A DNA stretch of 64,000 bases from positions 62,001-126,000 of the forward strand of contig NW_026912154.1 of the NCBI RefSeq assembly GCF_963662255.1, read 5' to 3'. This document shows positions 54,460-64,000 of this stretch, piece by piece. How positions within the stretch are numbered: position 1 is the first letter of the stretch; each line of letters starts with the position of its first letter. Both the position numbers and the translations under genes were made by a program. The notes under the pieces were generated by a model. It was not told the DNA's origin. It ran no database searches and saw nothing but the letters and a program-made list of their open reading frames with translations. The DNA comes from Cinclus cinclus (taxonomy: Eukaryota; Chordata; Aves; Passeriformes; Cinclidae).

Positions 54460-57400
54460 ATGGGACGTGCCGGAGCCATGGGTGACGGTGACGTGCTGAT
54501 GATTGCACTTGTCCTGCTGCTGGCCGCTGTGGCTGCCTGCTGGGCCCTTGCCCACTGGCAACCACGTAGGCCTCGGTCCCGGACAGCAAAGAGGAGCAAG
54601 CGCCCCGGGGTCCGGCCCAGAGGCTCACGGAGGAAGCTGGGAGCCCCTGCGGCTCCCGGGTCCCGCAGGCCTCGGCCGACCCCCCGCAAGCGGCCATGTG
54701 CTCCCGCGAGCCCCCCGGGCAGCCCCTGCAGCTGCGGCCCCTTGGTGGCAGTGGCCCAGGAGCTGCAGGTTCTCATGCGGCAGCTCTGGGGTCGCAGGGG
54801 GACCCGTGCGCCGCTCTACTCTGGGATGTGGCAGGCATTGTGGAAGGAGCTGGCGAAGCTGGTGAAGCGAGGCCACCTGCCCTGCTGTGGCTCCTTCGGC
54901 TCCTCAGGAAGCCTCCATCCCTTCCAGAGGCTTCTCTCCATCCCTTGGAGAGCCTCCAGCCCTGCAAGGGTGGCACACCAGCGGACACCCTCCACGCACG
55001 CAGGGACCTCAGGCTGTCAGAGACCCTCCATCTCCCAGCCAGGAGCCTCTGCTCTCTCTGACAGCCTCCATCCCTCGCAGAGGCTCAGTGAGACCTGTCA
55101 GCCTGCGGAAGGTGCAGAGCCCGTGGACAGGTCTCCCAGCTCCCTTGGACTGACGGGCACCAGCAACACGGGCCCAACCCTGACCGCTGACGTGGCCAGG
55201 GAAAGCCCGGTAGTCCTGATGGGAGCCCAGTCCGAGCCAGGGGAGCCTTCCCAGGAGCAGCTGGCCGAGCAGCAAGCGTCCTGGAGGCAACAGTTGCCGG
55301 CCCACAGCTGCCAGGACGCTGTGCCCGTCGTGGCAGCCGGCAACAGCCCGAGCCTGGTGGTGGAGACGACCCTCGACACACCAAGGGGGTTCCTCCAGCT
55401 CCAGGAAGCTGCCCCAGGACAGCCCTCGACCACCACCAAGGCCTCTCTAAGAGCAGGTGAGATCTGCCTGGGAGCTGTCTGAGGCTCCCGCGTGGCTCTT
55501 GAGGGGCATCCCCCGGCCAGGCCACGGCCCCTGATGCCAAAGGCTTCAGAGGCTTCAAAAACCCTTGTCTGCTTTGCAGCTGCTCCTGGGACGCCCCTGT
55601 GCAAAGCCTCGGGCTGTAGCCCCGGCCGCCCTGGGCAGCAGAGTGCCGCCCACGCCGCCGGGGACCGCGACGGTGCCGGCCTGCCCCGCTGCATGTCGGC
55701 CCCTGCAGCCGCCTCTGCGCACTGCTCTGCCCCAGCCGTGCCACTGCCCGGTGCGCAGCATGAAGCAGGTGAGAGCGAGGTGGCCCGCGGTGGTGCCGGC
55801 CCGCCTGACTCGCGGGTGTTTGTGGGGGGCCCTGGGTGCAAGGTTGACGGCTCTCTCTTGGACGCAGGCCAAAAGAAGCGGCTGCAGGATCTGTACCAGC
55901 TGGGCCCGCCGCTGGGGAGCGGCAGCTTCGGCACCGTTTTCTCGGGCATCTGCCTCTCGGATGGGAGCCGGGTGAGTGGCCGTGACGGCCGGGCGTGGGA
56001 GCAGGGGCAGAGCTGGGGAGGGCCAGGGCTTGAGCTCAGGCCCCCTCTCTCGATGGCTTGCAGGTGGCCATCAAACACGTGGCCCGGGAGAGCGTCCTGC
56101 AGTGGGATGTGCTGGTGCGTGAGCGGGGCCAGTGGGACGGGGCGGGGTGGGCAGGGATGAGCCCGGGGCCCCGACACAGGCAGGCGGGGGATGGCGCGGG
56201 GGAGCGGGCGTGGGCTCAGCGTGCGGTCCGGGGCACGGTGGGCCTGGGCGTGCCAGAGACCGGTGGTGGGGCCGGGCAGCGGGCACCTCCCCAGCATCCC
56301 CTGCGGCTCGGCAGGAAGCCCAAGCACCAGGGAGGCTGCCCGGGCTGGGGGGCACTGGGGCATCCCAGGCAGGGTCAGCGCAGCCCTGTGCAGGGCAGCA
56401 TGCGGCCTGCTGGAGACATTGTCTCCTCCTCACAGCCCGACGGCAGGCTTGTTCCAATGGAGATCGTGCTGATGGAGAAGGTGGGCTCTGGCTGCTGCTG
56501 CATCATCCAGCTCCTCGACTGGTTTGAGCTGCCTCACAGCTTCCTGCTGGTGATGGAGCGTCCGGAGCCATCGCAGGATCTCCTGCAGTTCCTGCGGGAG
56601 CTGGAGTTCCTGTGCGAGGAGATGGCGCGCTGGCTTTTCCGCCAGGTGCTGGAGGCCGTGCAGCACTGCACCGCCTGCGGCGTCCTGCACCGCGACATCA
56701 AGCCAGAGAACCTCCTCGTGGACCCAGAGAGTGGCGACCTGAAGCTCATCGACTTCGGTTGCGGCACCTTCCTCCAGGAGCGGGCCTTCACACGATTTGC
56801 CGGTGAGCCCGCAGCCCGAGCCCCGCTCCCGGTGCCGGGCACCGCACGGCCCCGTTCCCTCCTGGGTCTTTGGCACGGGGCAGATGCTGTGCCCCAGGAG
56901 CCGGCTGCCGGCCCTGCCGACGGGGTCGGGGGGGGGCGGGGGGCGCGCTGCAAAAGCCGGGCCCCAGCCCCTCGGCTGGCCCGGCCCGCAAGGGGGTGGG
57001 CTGCTCCGCTGGCCTTCTTTGCCTTGCAGAAGGGTTTCTTGGCTTTGGCCAGTCACTTGGGGGACGTGGGCTGGCCCCAGGGGGAGGTCGGGGTCGGCGG
57101 CGCAGCCCCTGCCCTCAGCCAGGAGGCTGGCGCCAGGCTCTGCAAGGCAGCGGCCTGCGCCTGGACAGCACCGCCTTTCTCCCCTAGGAACACGCGCGTA
57201 CAGCCCGCCCGAGTGGATCGCCCTCGGCTGCTACCAGGGCCGTTCGGCGACCATCTGGTCCCTGGGCGTGCTGCTGTACGAAATGGTCTGCGGGCGCCTC
57301 CCCTTCTGGGACGACTGTGATATCGTGTCGGGGCAGCTCTTCTTTGAACACCCGATCTCTCCAGGTTGGTATCCGGCCTCGAGAAGGCAGGCCGCGGCAG

Positions 57401-57743
57401 GCGGCCCGGCGTGGCCCTTGCGCAGCTGGGCGCGACGTCCACGCGCCCCGCAGTGCCGGCCGCAGGAGGCGGCCCGTGCCGACGGGTTTCGGCGCGGCAC
57501 GCGTGGCCCAAGGAGGCGGCCGTGTCCTGCCGTACCGCTCTCCCGCACGGGGCAGAGCGGGTCGGGTCCCGCGGGTGCCGGGGGCAGCCGGGCAGGGCCC
57601 TTCTGCCGCTGACCGGTGCTTTCTGGCTTCTCTCCCCAGAGTGCAAACATCTGATCCGCTGGTGTTTGTCCAAGCACCCCGCGGACAGGCCGCACCTGGA
57701 GCAGATCTTCAGGCACCCTTGGGTGCGGGGCGGGCGTTTCTGA
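54460..57743 (+). CDS. Pim-1-like kinase, copy 11 (7 exons)
   Basis: Exons: 54460-55456, 55580-55768, 55868-55971, 56064-56114, 56436-56802, 57188-57364, 57640-57743. Extension: Trp163, Val171, Thr242, Gln313 and, in exon 2, Thr370Met, which only copy 12 shares. Kinase: Gln503Leu and Arg523Gln between the hinge and the catalytic loop, and Arg606. HRD, DFG and PPEW are kept. Intron 2 has two private changes, which would be amino-acid changes if that segment is exonic. Confidence 0.87.
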
Positions 57744-57799
57744 TGCCTTGCCGCAGCCTCTGCAGCACCCAGTGACCACGTCCCACGCAGGAGCCAAAC

Positions 57800-57805
57800 A
57801 ATAAA
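57800..57805 (+). promoter_or_regulatory. Poly(A) signal of copy 11
   Basis: AATAAA 57 nt after the stop codon. Confidence 0.85.
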
Positions 57806-59558
57806 ACACCCACCAACCCACTGCGGGCTGTCCAGTCTGGTCCTTGTCAGCAGCTTCAGCTAAAGCAAGCTCTTGGGAAAAGGGGGAATCCCGGTGCTCC
57901 CTTCAGCCTTCTTTCTTCAAGCTTTCCAGCCTTTCCTTCGGCACGGTAACTTTGTGTCTCCCAGCACAGGCCCTCCTACATGGGAGGAGGGGCTTGAAGG
58001 GGCCAAGCAAGGCAACACTGAAACAACAGCTCTCCTTTCAAGGGCATGGGGCTGCTTGGTGACTCCCGAAGTGAGACAAGGCAGGGCTCTGTGTGCATCC
58101 CAAGGGCCAGCGGGTGGCAGGGGCCCACACCTTGCTCTGCTCCCAAAGCTGGGAGAAGGACCAGAAGCACCAAAACGTCAATTCCCGTTGGGCCCTGCTG
58201 AACTCTTCCTCTTTCTTTCCCTCCAATGGCCAGCAGGCAAATGCCAGGGGCCAGGGGCCTCGTGGCAGACCCTTCCTCCTCCTCCTCCCCGGGGAGCCTC
58301 CTCACAGGAAGGGGGCGGCCCCCCAGAGCCCAGCACTCACCAGCTCAGCCCCCCCTAGAGCCAGGCTGCCGCCTGATCCCCACGTGCCCTGGGCCACGTG
58401 GGCTTCGGCGGCCGTCCCGGCCACAGCGACAACCGAAGCATCGAGCTTCACCCCTCTGACCGGAGGAAAAGGGCCAGCCAAACCTCAGCCCGGGGCACCA
58501 GGAGAGCAGACTTCAGGCTGCAAGTTCCCCGGGGAAAATGGTTTTCAAGGTGCTGGGCTCCATCTGCGCTGCTCACTCTTTATTGCCTTCGTGTGTAACT
58601 CTGAACTTGGGATGAAGTTCTCTTCACAGTTTGGTTAGACAAAACATTCAGTCCTTTTCCAGCCTGACAAGCAAGGACGTCGTTGCAGCTTCAGGCCCAA
58701 AAGCGTAAACAAGGGCCAACTGAAGAAAGCAATGTGGCAGGAAGGAACTTCAGAACCTAAAGCTGAAATTGGACAATTCACCCCAAGACTGAAAACGGAC
58801 CCAAATTCATGAGAGTGAGAAAACCTGTGACCGGTCGTCCATCTTGCGTCCATCTAGGGTAGAGCCACGGCCGCAGCCTTGTAGTGCCCAAGGTGGATCC
58901 TTTGAAGGCCTTTTAGTAAAGACCTCCTTGATTCCTTGAACACTGGCCGGCCTCTGTTCCAGGCGGCCTCTCCTAAGCATCGCCTTCCCGCTGGAAACCA
59001 TTGCATTTTAGCCAGGGACACTGCAAAGTCCTTGAAGAGGGCAAGCCCTGCTCAGCAGAAAGCAAACCACCCCTGTCTGATCCACAGCATTCCCATCCGA
59101 CACGCGCAACACGTGCCAGCTCGTGGGAAGAAAGAAACCTTATCGCAGTCAAAACCACAGCGGTGGGGGCACCATGTGCGCCCCTTGGCAAATGCTGGTT
59201 TATTTAGAGCAGAGGCACTGCAGAAGTCAGTGAGCTGCTAAGAAGAAACTCTTGGTGGCCTCGACAGCCAGCGCAGGAGAGCTGCCCAGAGAAAGAGGAA
59301 CTTCAGCTCCCTCTGTCTCTGGAGGATGTGCTCAGGCACAGAGCGGCGGGTGTTTCCAGTTGGGGATGCTGCAGCGTCCTGCGAGCCGTGGCCTTGACGC
59401 TGCTGGCACCAGCACTCCTCCTGATGTGCCGCTTGCTCCAGGGAGGGACTCCTTGCAACGGGCTGAGCTGCCCTTCTTACTTGCAGGCTTCTTACTCGCC
59501 GCCTTTCTCCGGCCACCACGTGCATCTTCAGCCATGAGCCGGTTCTGCTGATCCCTGC
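57806..59558. other. Intergenic spacer between copies 11 and 12
   Basis: No gene recognised. Five TCC repeats again. Private CATTTTAGCC near 59004; CCAAGCAAGGC near 58004 is shared only with the last spacer, linking units 11 and 12. The hydrophobic 69-codon frame is at 59328-59537. Confidence 0.6.
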
Positions 59559-59664
59559 GGCGGGCGGGGCTGTGACGGCACAAAGGGGGCTGAGTGCTGG
59601 CGTGAGGCAGGGCTGTGATGTCCTGGCCCCAGCACTGTGACATCACCGCGCCGGCGCTATATAA
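59559..59664 (+). promoter_or_regulatory. Promoter of copy 12
   Basis: GC box 59562-59570, inverted-repeat arms 59615-59622 and 59639-59646, TATATAA 59658-59664. The predicted leader has one private change, G to C at 59686. Confidence 0.65.
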
Positions 59665-59700
59665 GAGGGGCCGGCCCCCGCAGCTCCCAGTGCAGTCGCG

Positions 59701-62700
59701 ATGGGACGTGCCGGAGCCATGGGTGACGGTGACGTGCTGATGATTGCACTTGTCCTGCTGCTGGCCGCTGTGGCTGCCTGCTGGGCCCTTGCCCACTGGC
59801 AACCACGTAGGCCTCGGTCCCGGACAGCAAAGAGGAGCAAGCGCCCCGGGGTCCGGCCCAGAGGCTCACGGAGGAAGCTGGGAGCCCCTGCGGCTCCCGG
59901 GTCCCGCAGGCCTCGGCCGACCCCCCGCAAGCGGCCATGTGCTCCCGCGAGCCCCCCGGGCAGCCCCTGCAGCTGCGGCCCCTTGGTGGCAGTGGCCCAG
60001 GAGCTGCAGGTTCTCATGCGGCAGCTCTGGGGTCGCAGGGGGACCCGTGCGCCGCTCTACTCTGGGATGTGGCAGGCGTTGTGGAAGGAGCTGGCGAAGC
60101 TGGTGAAGCGAGGCCACCTGCCCTGCTGTGGCTCCTTCGGCTCCTCAGGAAGCCTCCATCCCTTCCAGAGGCTTCTCTCCATCCCTGGGAGAGCCTCCAG
60201 CCCTGCAAGGGTGGCACACCAGCGGACACCCTCCACGCACGCAGGGACCTCAGGCTGTCAGAGACCCTCCATCTCCCAGCCAGGAGCCTCTGCTCTCTCT
60301 GACAGCCTCCATCCCTCGCAGAGGCTCAGTGAGACCTGTCAGCCTGCGGAAGGTGCAGAGCCCGTGGACAGGTCTCCCAGCTCCCTTGGACTGACGGGCA
60401 CCAGCAACACGGGCCCAACCCTGACCGCTGAGGTGGCCAGGGAAAGCCCGGTAGTCCTGATGGGAGCCCAGTCCGAGCCAGGGGAGCCTTCCCAGGAGCA
60501 GCTGGCCGAGCAGCAAGCGTCCTGGAGGCAACAGTTGCCGGCCCACAGCTGCCAGGACGCTGTGCCCGTCGTGGCAGCCGGCAACAGCCCGAGCCTGGTG
60601 GTGGAGACGACCCTCGACACACCAAGGGGGTTCCTCCATCTCCAGGAAGCTGCCCCAGGACAGCCCTCGACCACCACCAAGGCCTCTCTAAGAGCAGGTG
60701 AGATCTGCCTGGGAGCTGTCTGAGGCTCCCGCGTGGCTCTTGAGGGGCATCCCCCGGCCAGGCCACGGCCCCTGATGCCAAAGGCTTCAGAGGCTTCAAA
60801 AACCCTTGTCTGCTTTGCAGCTGCTCCTGGGACGCCCCTGTGCAAAGCCTCGGGCTGTAGCCCCGGCCGCCCTGGGCAGCAGAGTGCCGCCCACGCCGCC
60901 GGGGACCGCGACGGTGCCGGCCTGCCCCGCTGCATGTCGGCCCCTGCAGCCGCCTCTGCGCACTGCTCTGCCCCAGCCGTGCCACTGCCCGGGGCGCAGC
61001 ATGAAGCAGGTGAGAGCGAGGTGGCCCGCGGTGGTGCCGGCCCGCCTGACTCGCGGGTGTTTGTGGGGGGCCCTGGGCGCAAGGCTGACGGCTCTCTCTT
61101 GGATGCAGGCCAAAAGAAGCGGCTGCAGGATCTGTACCAGCTGGGCCCGCCGCTGGGGAGCGGCAGCTTCGGCACCGTTTTCTCGGGCATCTGCCTCTCG
61201 GATGGGAGCCGGGTGAGTGGCCGTGACGGCCGGGCGTGGGAGCAGGGGCAGAGCTGGGGAGGGCCAGGGCTTGAGCTCAGGCCCCCTCTCTCGATGGCTT
61301 GCAGGTGGCCATCAAACACGTGGCCCGGGAGAGCGTCCTGCAGTGGGATGTGCTGGTGCGTGAGCGGGGCCAGTGGGACGGGGCGGGGTGGGCAGGGATG
61401 AGCCCGGGGCCCCGACACAGGCAGGCGGGGGATGGCGCGGGGGAGCGGGCGTGGGCTCAGCGTGCGGTCCGGGGCACGGTGGGCCTGGGCGTGCCAGAGA
61501 CCGGTGGTGGGGCCGGGCAGCGGGCACCTCCCCAGCATCCCCTGCGGCTCGGCAGGAAGCCCAAGCACCAGGGGGGCTGCCCGGGGTGGGGGGCACTGGG
61601 GCATCCCAGGCAGGGTCAGCGCAGCCCTGTGCAGGGCAGCATGCGGCCTGCTGGAGACATTGTCTCCTCCTCACAGCCCGACGGCAGGCTTGTTCCAATG
61701 GAGATCGTGCTGATGGAGAAGGTGGGCTCTGGCTGCTGCTGCATCATCCAGCTCCTCGACTGGTTTGAGCTGCCTCACAGCTTCCTGCTGGTGATGGAGC
61801 GTCCGGAGCCATCGCAGGATCTCCTGCAGTTCCTGCGGGAGAAGGAGTTCCTGTGCGAGGAGATGGCGCGCTGGCTTTTCCGCCAGGTGCTGGAGGCCGT
61901 GCGGCACTGCACCGCCTGCGGCGTCCTGCACCGCGACATCAAGCCAGAGAACCTCCTCGTGGACCCAGAGAGTGGCGACCTGAAGCTCATCGACTTCGGT
62001 TGCGGCACCTTCCTCCAGGAGCGGGCCTTCACACGATTTGCCGGTGAGCCCGCAGCCCGAGCCCCGCTCCCGGTGCCGGGCACCGCACGGCCCCGTTCCC
62101 TCCTGGGTCTTTGGCACGGGGCAGATGCTGTGCCCCAGGAGCCGGCTGCCGGCCCTGCCGACGGGGTCGGGGGGGGGGCGGGGGGCGCGCTGCAAAAGCC
62201 GGGCCCCAGCCCCTCGGCTGGCCCGGCCCGCAAGGGGGTGGGCTGCTCCGCTGGCCTTCTTTGCCTTGCAGAAGGGTTTCTTGGCTTTGGCCAGTCACTT
62301 GGGGGACGTGGGGTGGCCCCAGGGGGAGGTCGGGGTCGGCGGCGCAGCCCCTGCCCTCAGCCAGGAGGCTGGCGCCAGGCTCTGCAAGGCGGCGGCCTGC
62401 GCGTGGACAGCACCGCCTTTCTCCCCTAGGAACACGCGCGTACAGCCCGCCCGAGTGGATCGCCCTCGGCTGCTACCAGGGCCGTTCGGCGACCATCTGG
62501 TCCCTGGGCGTGCTGCTGTACGAAATGGTCTGCGGGCGCCTCCCCTTCTGGGACGACTGTGATATCGTGTCGGGGCAGCTCTTCTTTGAACACCCGATCT
62601 CTCCAGGTTGGTATCCGGCCTCGAGAAGGCAGGCCACGGCAGGCGGCCCGGCGTGGCCCTCGCGCAGCTGGGCGCGACGTCCACGCGCCCCGCAGGGCCG

Positions 62701-62985
62701 GCCGCAGGAGGCGGCCCGTGCCGACGGGTTTCGGCGCGGCACGCGTGGCCCAAAGAGGCGGCCGTGTCCTGCCGTGCCGCTCTCCCGCACGGGGCAGAGC
62801 GGGTCGGGTCCCGCGGGTGCCGGGGGCAGCCGGGCAGGGCCCTTCTGCCGCTGACCGGTGCTTTCTGGCTTCTCTCCCCAGAGTGCAAACATCTGATCCG
62901 CTGGTGTTTGTCCAAGCACCCCGCGGACAGGCCGCACCTGGAGCAGATCTTCAGGCACCCTTGGGTGCGGGGCGGGCGTTTCTGA
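59701..62985 (+). CDS. Pim-1-like kinase, copy 12 (7 exons)
   Basis: Exons: 59701-60697, 60821-61009, 61109-61212, 61305-61355, 61677-62043, 62430-62606, 62882-62985. Last complete copy in the window. Extension: Val171, Thr242 with adjacent Asp244Glu, Met370. Kinase: Gln503Lys, a third residue at the site that is Leu in copy 11 and Gln elsewhere, and Arg606. All catalytic motifs and splice sites are present. The intron 5 poly-G run is 10 G. Confidence 0.87.
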
Positions 62986-63041
62986 TGCCTTGCCGGAGCC
63001 TCTGCAGCACCCAGCGACCACGTCCCACGCAGGAGCCAAAC

Positions 63042-63047
63042 AATAAA
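63042..63047 (+). promoter_or_regulatory. Poly(A) signal of copy 12
   Basis: AATAAA 57 nt after the stop codon. Confidence 0.85.
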
Positions 63048-64000
63048 ACACCCACCAACCCACTGCGGGCTGTCCAGTCTGGTCCTTGTCAGCATTTTCA
63101 GCTAAAGCAAGCTCTTGGGAAAAGGGGGAATCCCGGTGCTCCCTTCAGCCTTCTTTCTTCAAGCTTTCCAGCCTTTCCTTCGGCACGGTAACTTTGTGTC
63201 TTCCAGCACAGGCCCTCCTATATGGGAGGAGGGGCTTGAAGGGGCCAAGCAAGGCAACACTGAAACAACAGCTCTCCTTTCAAGGGCATGGGGCTGCTTG
63301 GTGACTCCCGAAGTGAGACAAGGCAGGGCTCTGTGTGCATCCCAAGGGCCAGCGGGTGGCAGGGGCCCACTCCTTGCTCTGCTCCCAAAGCTGGGAGAAG
63401 GACCAGAAGCACCAAAACGTCAATTCCCGTTGGGCCCTGCTGAACTCTTCCTCTTTCTTTCCCTCCAATGGCCAGCAGGCAAATGCCAGGGGCCAGGGGC
63501 CTCGTGGCAGACCCTTCCTCCTCCTCCTCCCCGGGGAGCCTCCTCACAGGAAGGGGGCGGCCCCCCAGAGCCCAGCACTCACCAGCTCAGCCCCCCCTAG
63601 AGCCAGGCTGCCGCCTGAGCCCCACGTGCCCTGGGCCAAGTGGGCTTCGGCGGCCGTCCCGGCCACAGCGACAACCGAAGCATCGAGCTTCACCCCTCTG
63701 ACCGGAGGAAAAGGGCCAGCCAAACCTCAGCCCGGGGCACCAGGAGAGCAGACTTCACGCTGCAAGTTCCCCGGGGAAAATGGTTTTCAAGGTGCTGGGC
63801 TCCATCTGCGCTGCTCACTCTTTATTGCCTTCGTGTGTAACTCTGAACTTGGGATGAAGTTCTCTTCACAGTTTGGTTAGACAAAACATTCAGTCCTTTT
63901 CCAGCCTGACAAGCAAGGACGTCGTTGCAGCTTCAGGCCCAAAAGCGTAAACAAGGGCCAACTGAAGAAAGCAATGTGGCAGGAAGGAACTTCAGAACCT
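63048..64000. other. Spacer after copy 12 (cut by the window end)
   Basis: First 953 bp of a further spacer, collinear with the others up to the last base, so another unit probably follows. No gene recognised. Private changes include CAGCATTTTCAG near 63092 and CCTATATGGG near 63217. Confidence 0.6.

Larger units (their letters stand above)
1..64000 (+). repeat. Head-to-tail tandem array of ~5.24 kb units, each with one pim-1-like kinase gene
   Basis: The same unit recurs from end to end with no unrelated sequence between copies. Start-codon to start-codon distances are 5241, 5241, 5241, 5238, 5241, 5242, 5247, 5242, 5237, 5237 and 5241 bp. The length changes come from a few small indels: a (TCC)n tract in the spacer, a C run in the spacer, a poly-G run in intron 5 and a one-base difference in intron 6. 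Units differ by scattered single-base changes. All are in the same orientation. The window starts inside a last exon and stops inside a spacer, so both array ends lie outside it. Confidence 0.98.

Noticed and set aside
1..64000. The array as an assembly artefact of one repeated sequence
   Set aside because: Each unit has private variants (for example Ala408 in copy 1, Ser589Leu in copy 5, 14 G in copy 7), so the copies are not one sequence pasted repeatedly. Exact copy number still needs long-read support.

Overview
The window is a vertebrate nuclear locus, most likely from a passerine bird. The genes are split by short GT-AG introns, have a TATA promoter and an AATAAA signal, and lie in GC-rich DNA. 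All 64 kb is one head-to-tail tandem array with a unit of about 5.24 kb (5,237 to 5,247 bp). Each unit carries one intact seven-exon gene for a PIM-family (pim-1-like) serine/threonine kinase on the + strand. The window opens inside the last exon of one copy, holds twelve complete copies (start codons at 2053, 7294, 12535, 17776, 23014, 28255, 33497, 38744, 43986, 49223, 54460 and 59701), and ends in the spacer after copy 12, so the array continues on both sides. From memory, zebra finch was reported to have a songbird-specific expansion of PIM1-like kinases; that recollection, not a search, is the basis for the bird call.

Each unit reads in this order: a compact promoter (GC box, an 8-bp CRE-like inverted repeat, TATATAA); a start codon 43 nt after the TATA box; exon 1, encoding a 332-residue extension with a predicted membrane segment at residues 12-33 followed by a very basic stretch; a small Ala/Gly/Pro-rich exon 2; exons 3-7 encoding the PIM kinase domain (residues about 396-662); an AATAAA 57 nt after the stop codon; then about 1.75 kb of spacer with no gene I recognise. 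The spliced model is 662 codons. It reproduces the PIM spacing between the ATP-binding Lys, the helix-C Glu, the catalytic Asp and the DFG Asp, which supports the exon joins.

All twelve copies are open and keep every splice site, so none is an obvious pseudogene. They differ by a few substitutions each, mostly amino-acid-changing by eye. Copies 4 and 6 have lost the Arg of the HRD motif (HCD), and copy 6 also changes the residue after DFG. Shared variants are distributed as a mosaic across copies, as expected from unequal crossing-over and gene conversion. The point most worth following is the fusion of a constitutive-type PIM kinase domain to a putative membrane anchor, amplified as a near-identical array.
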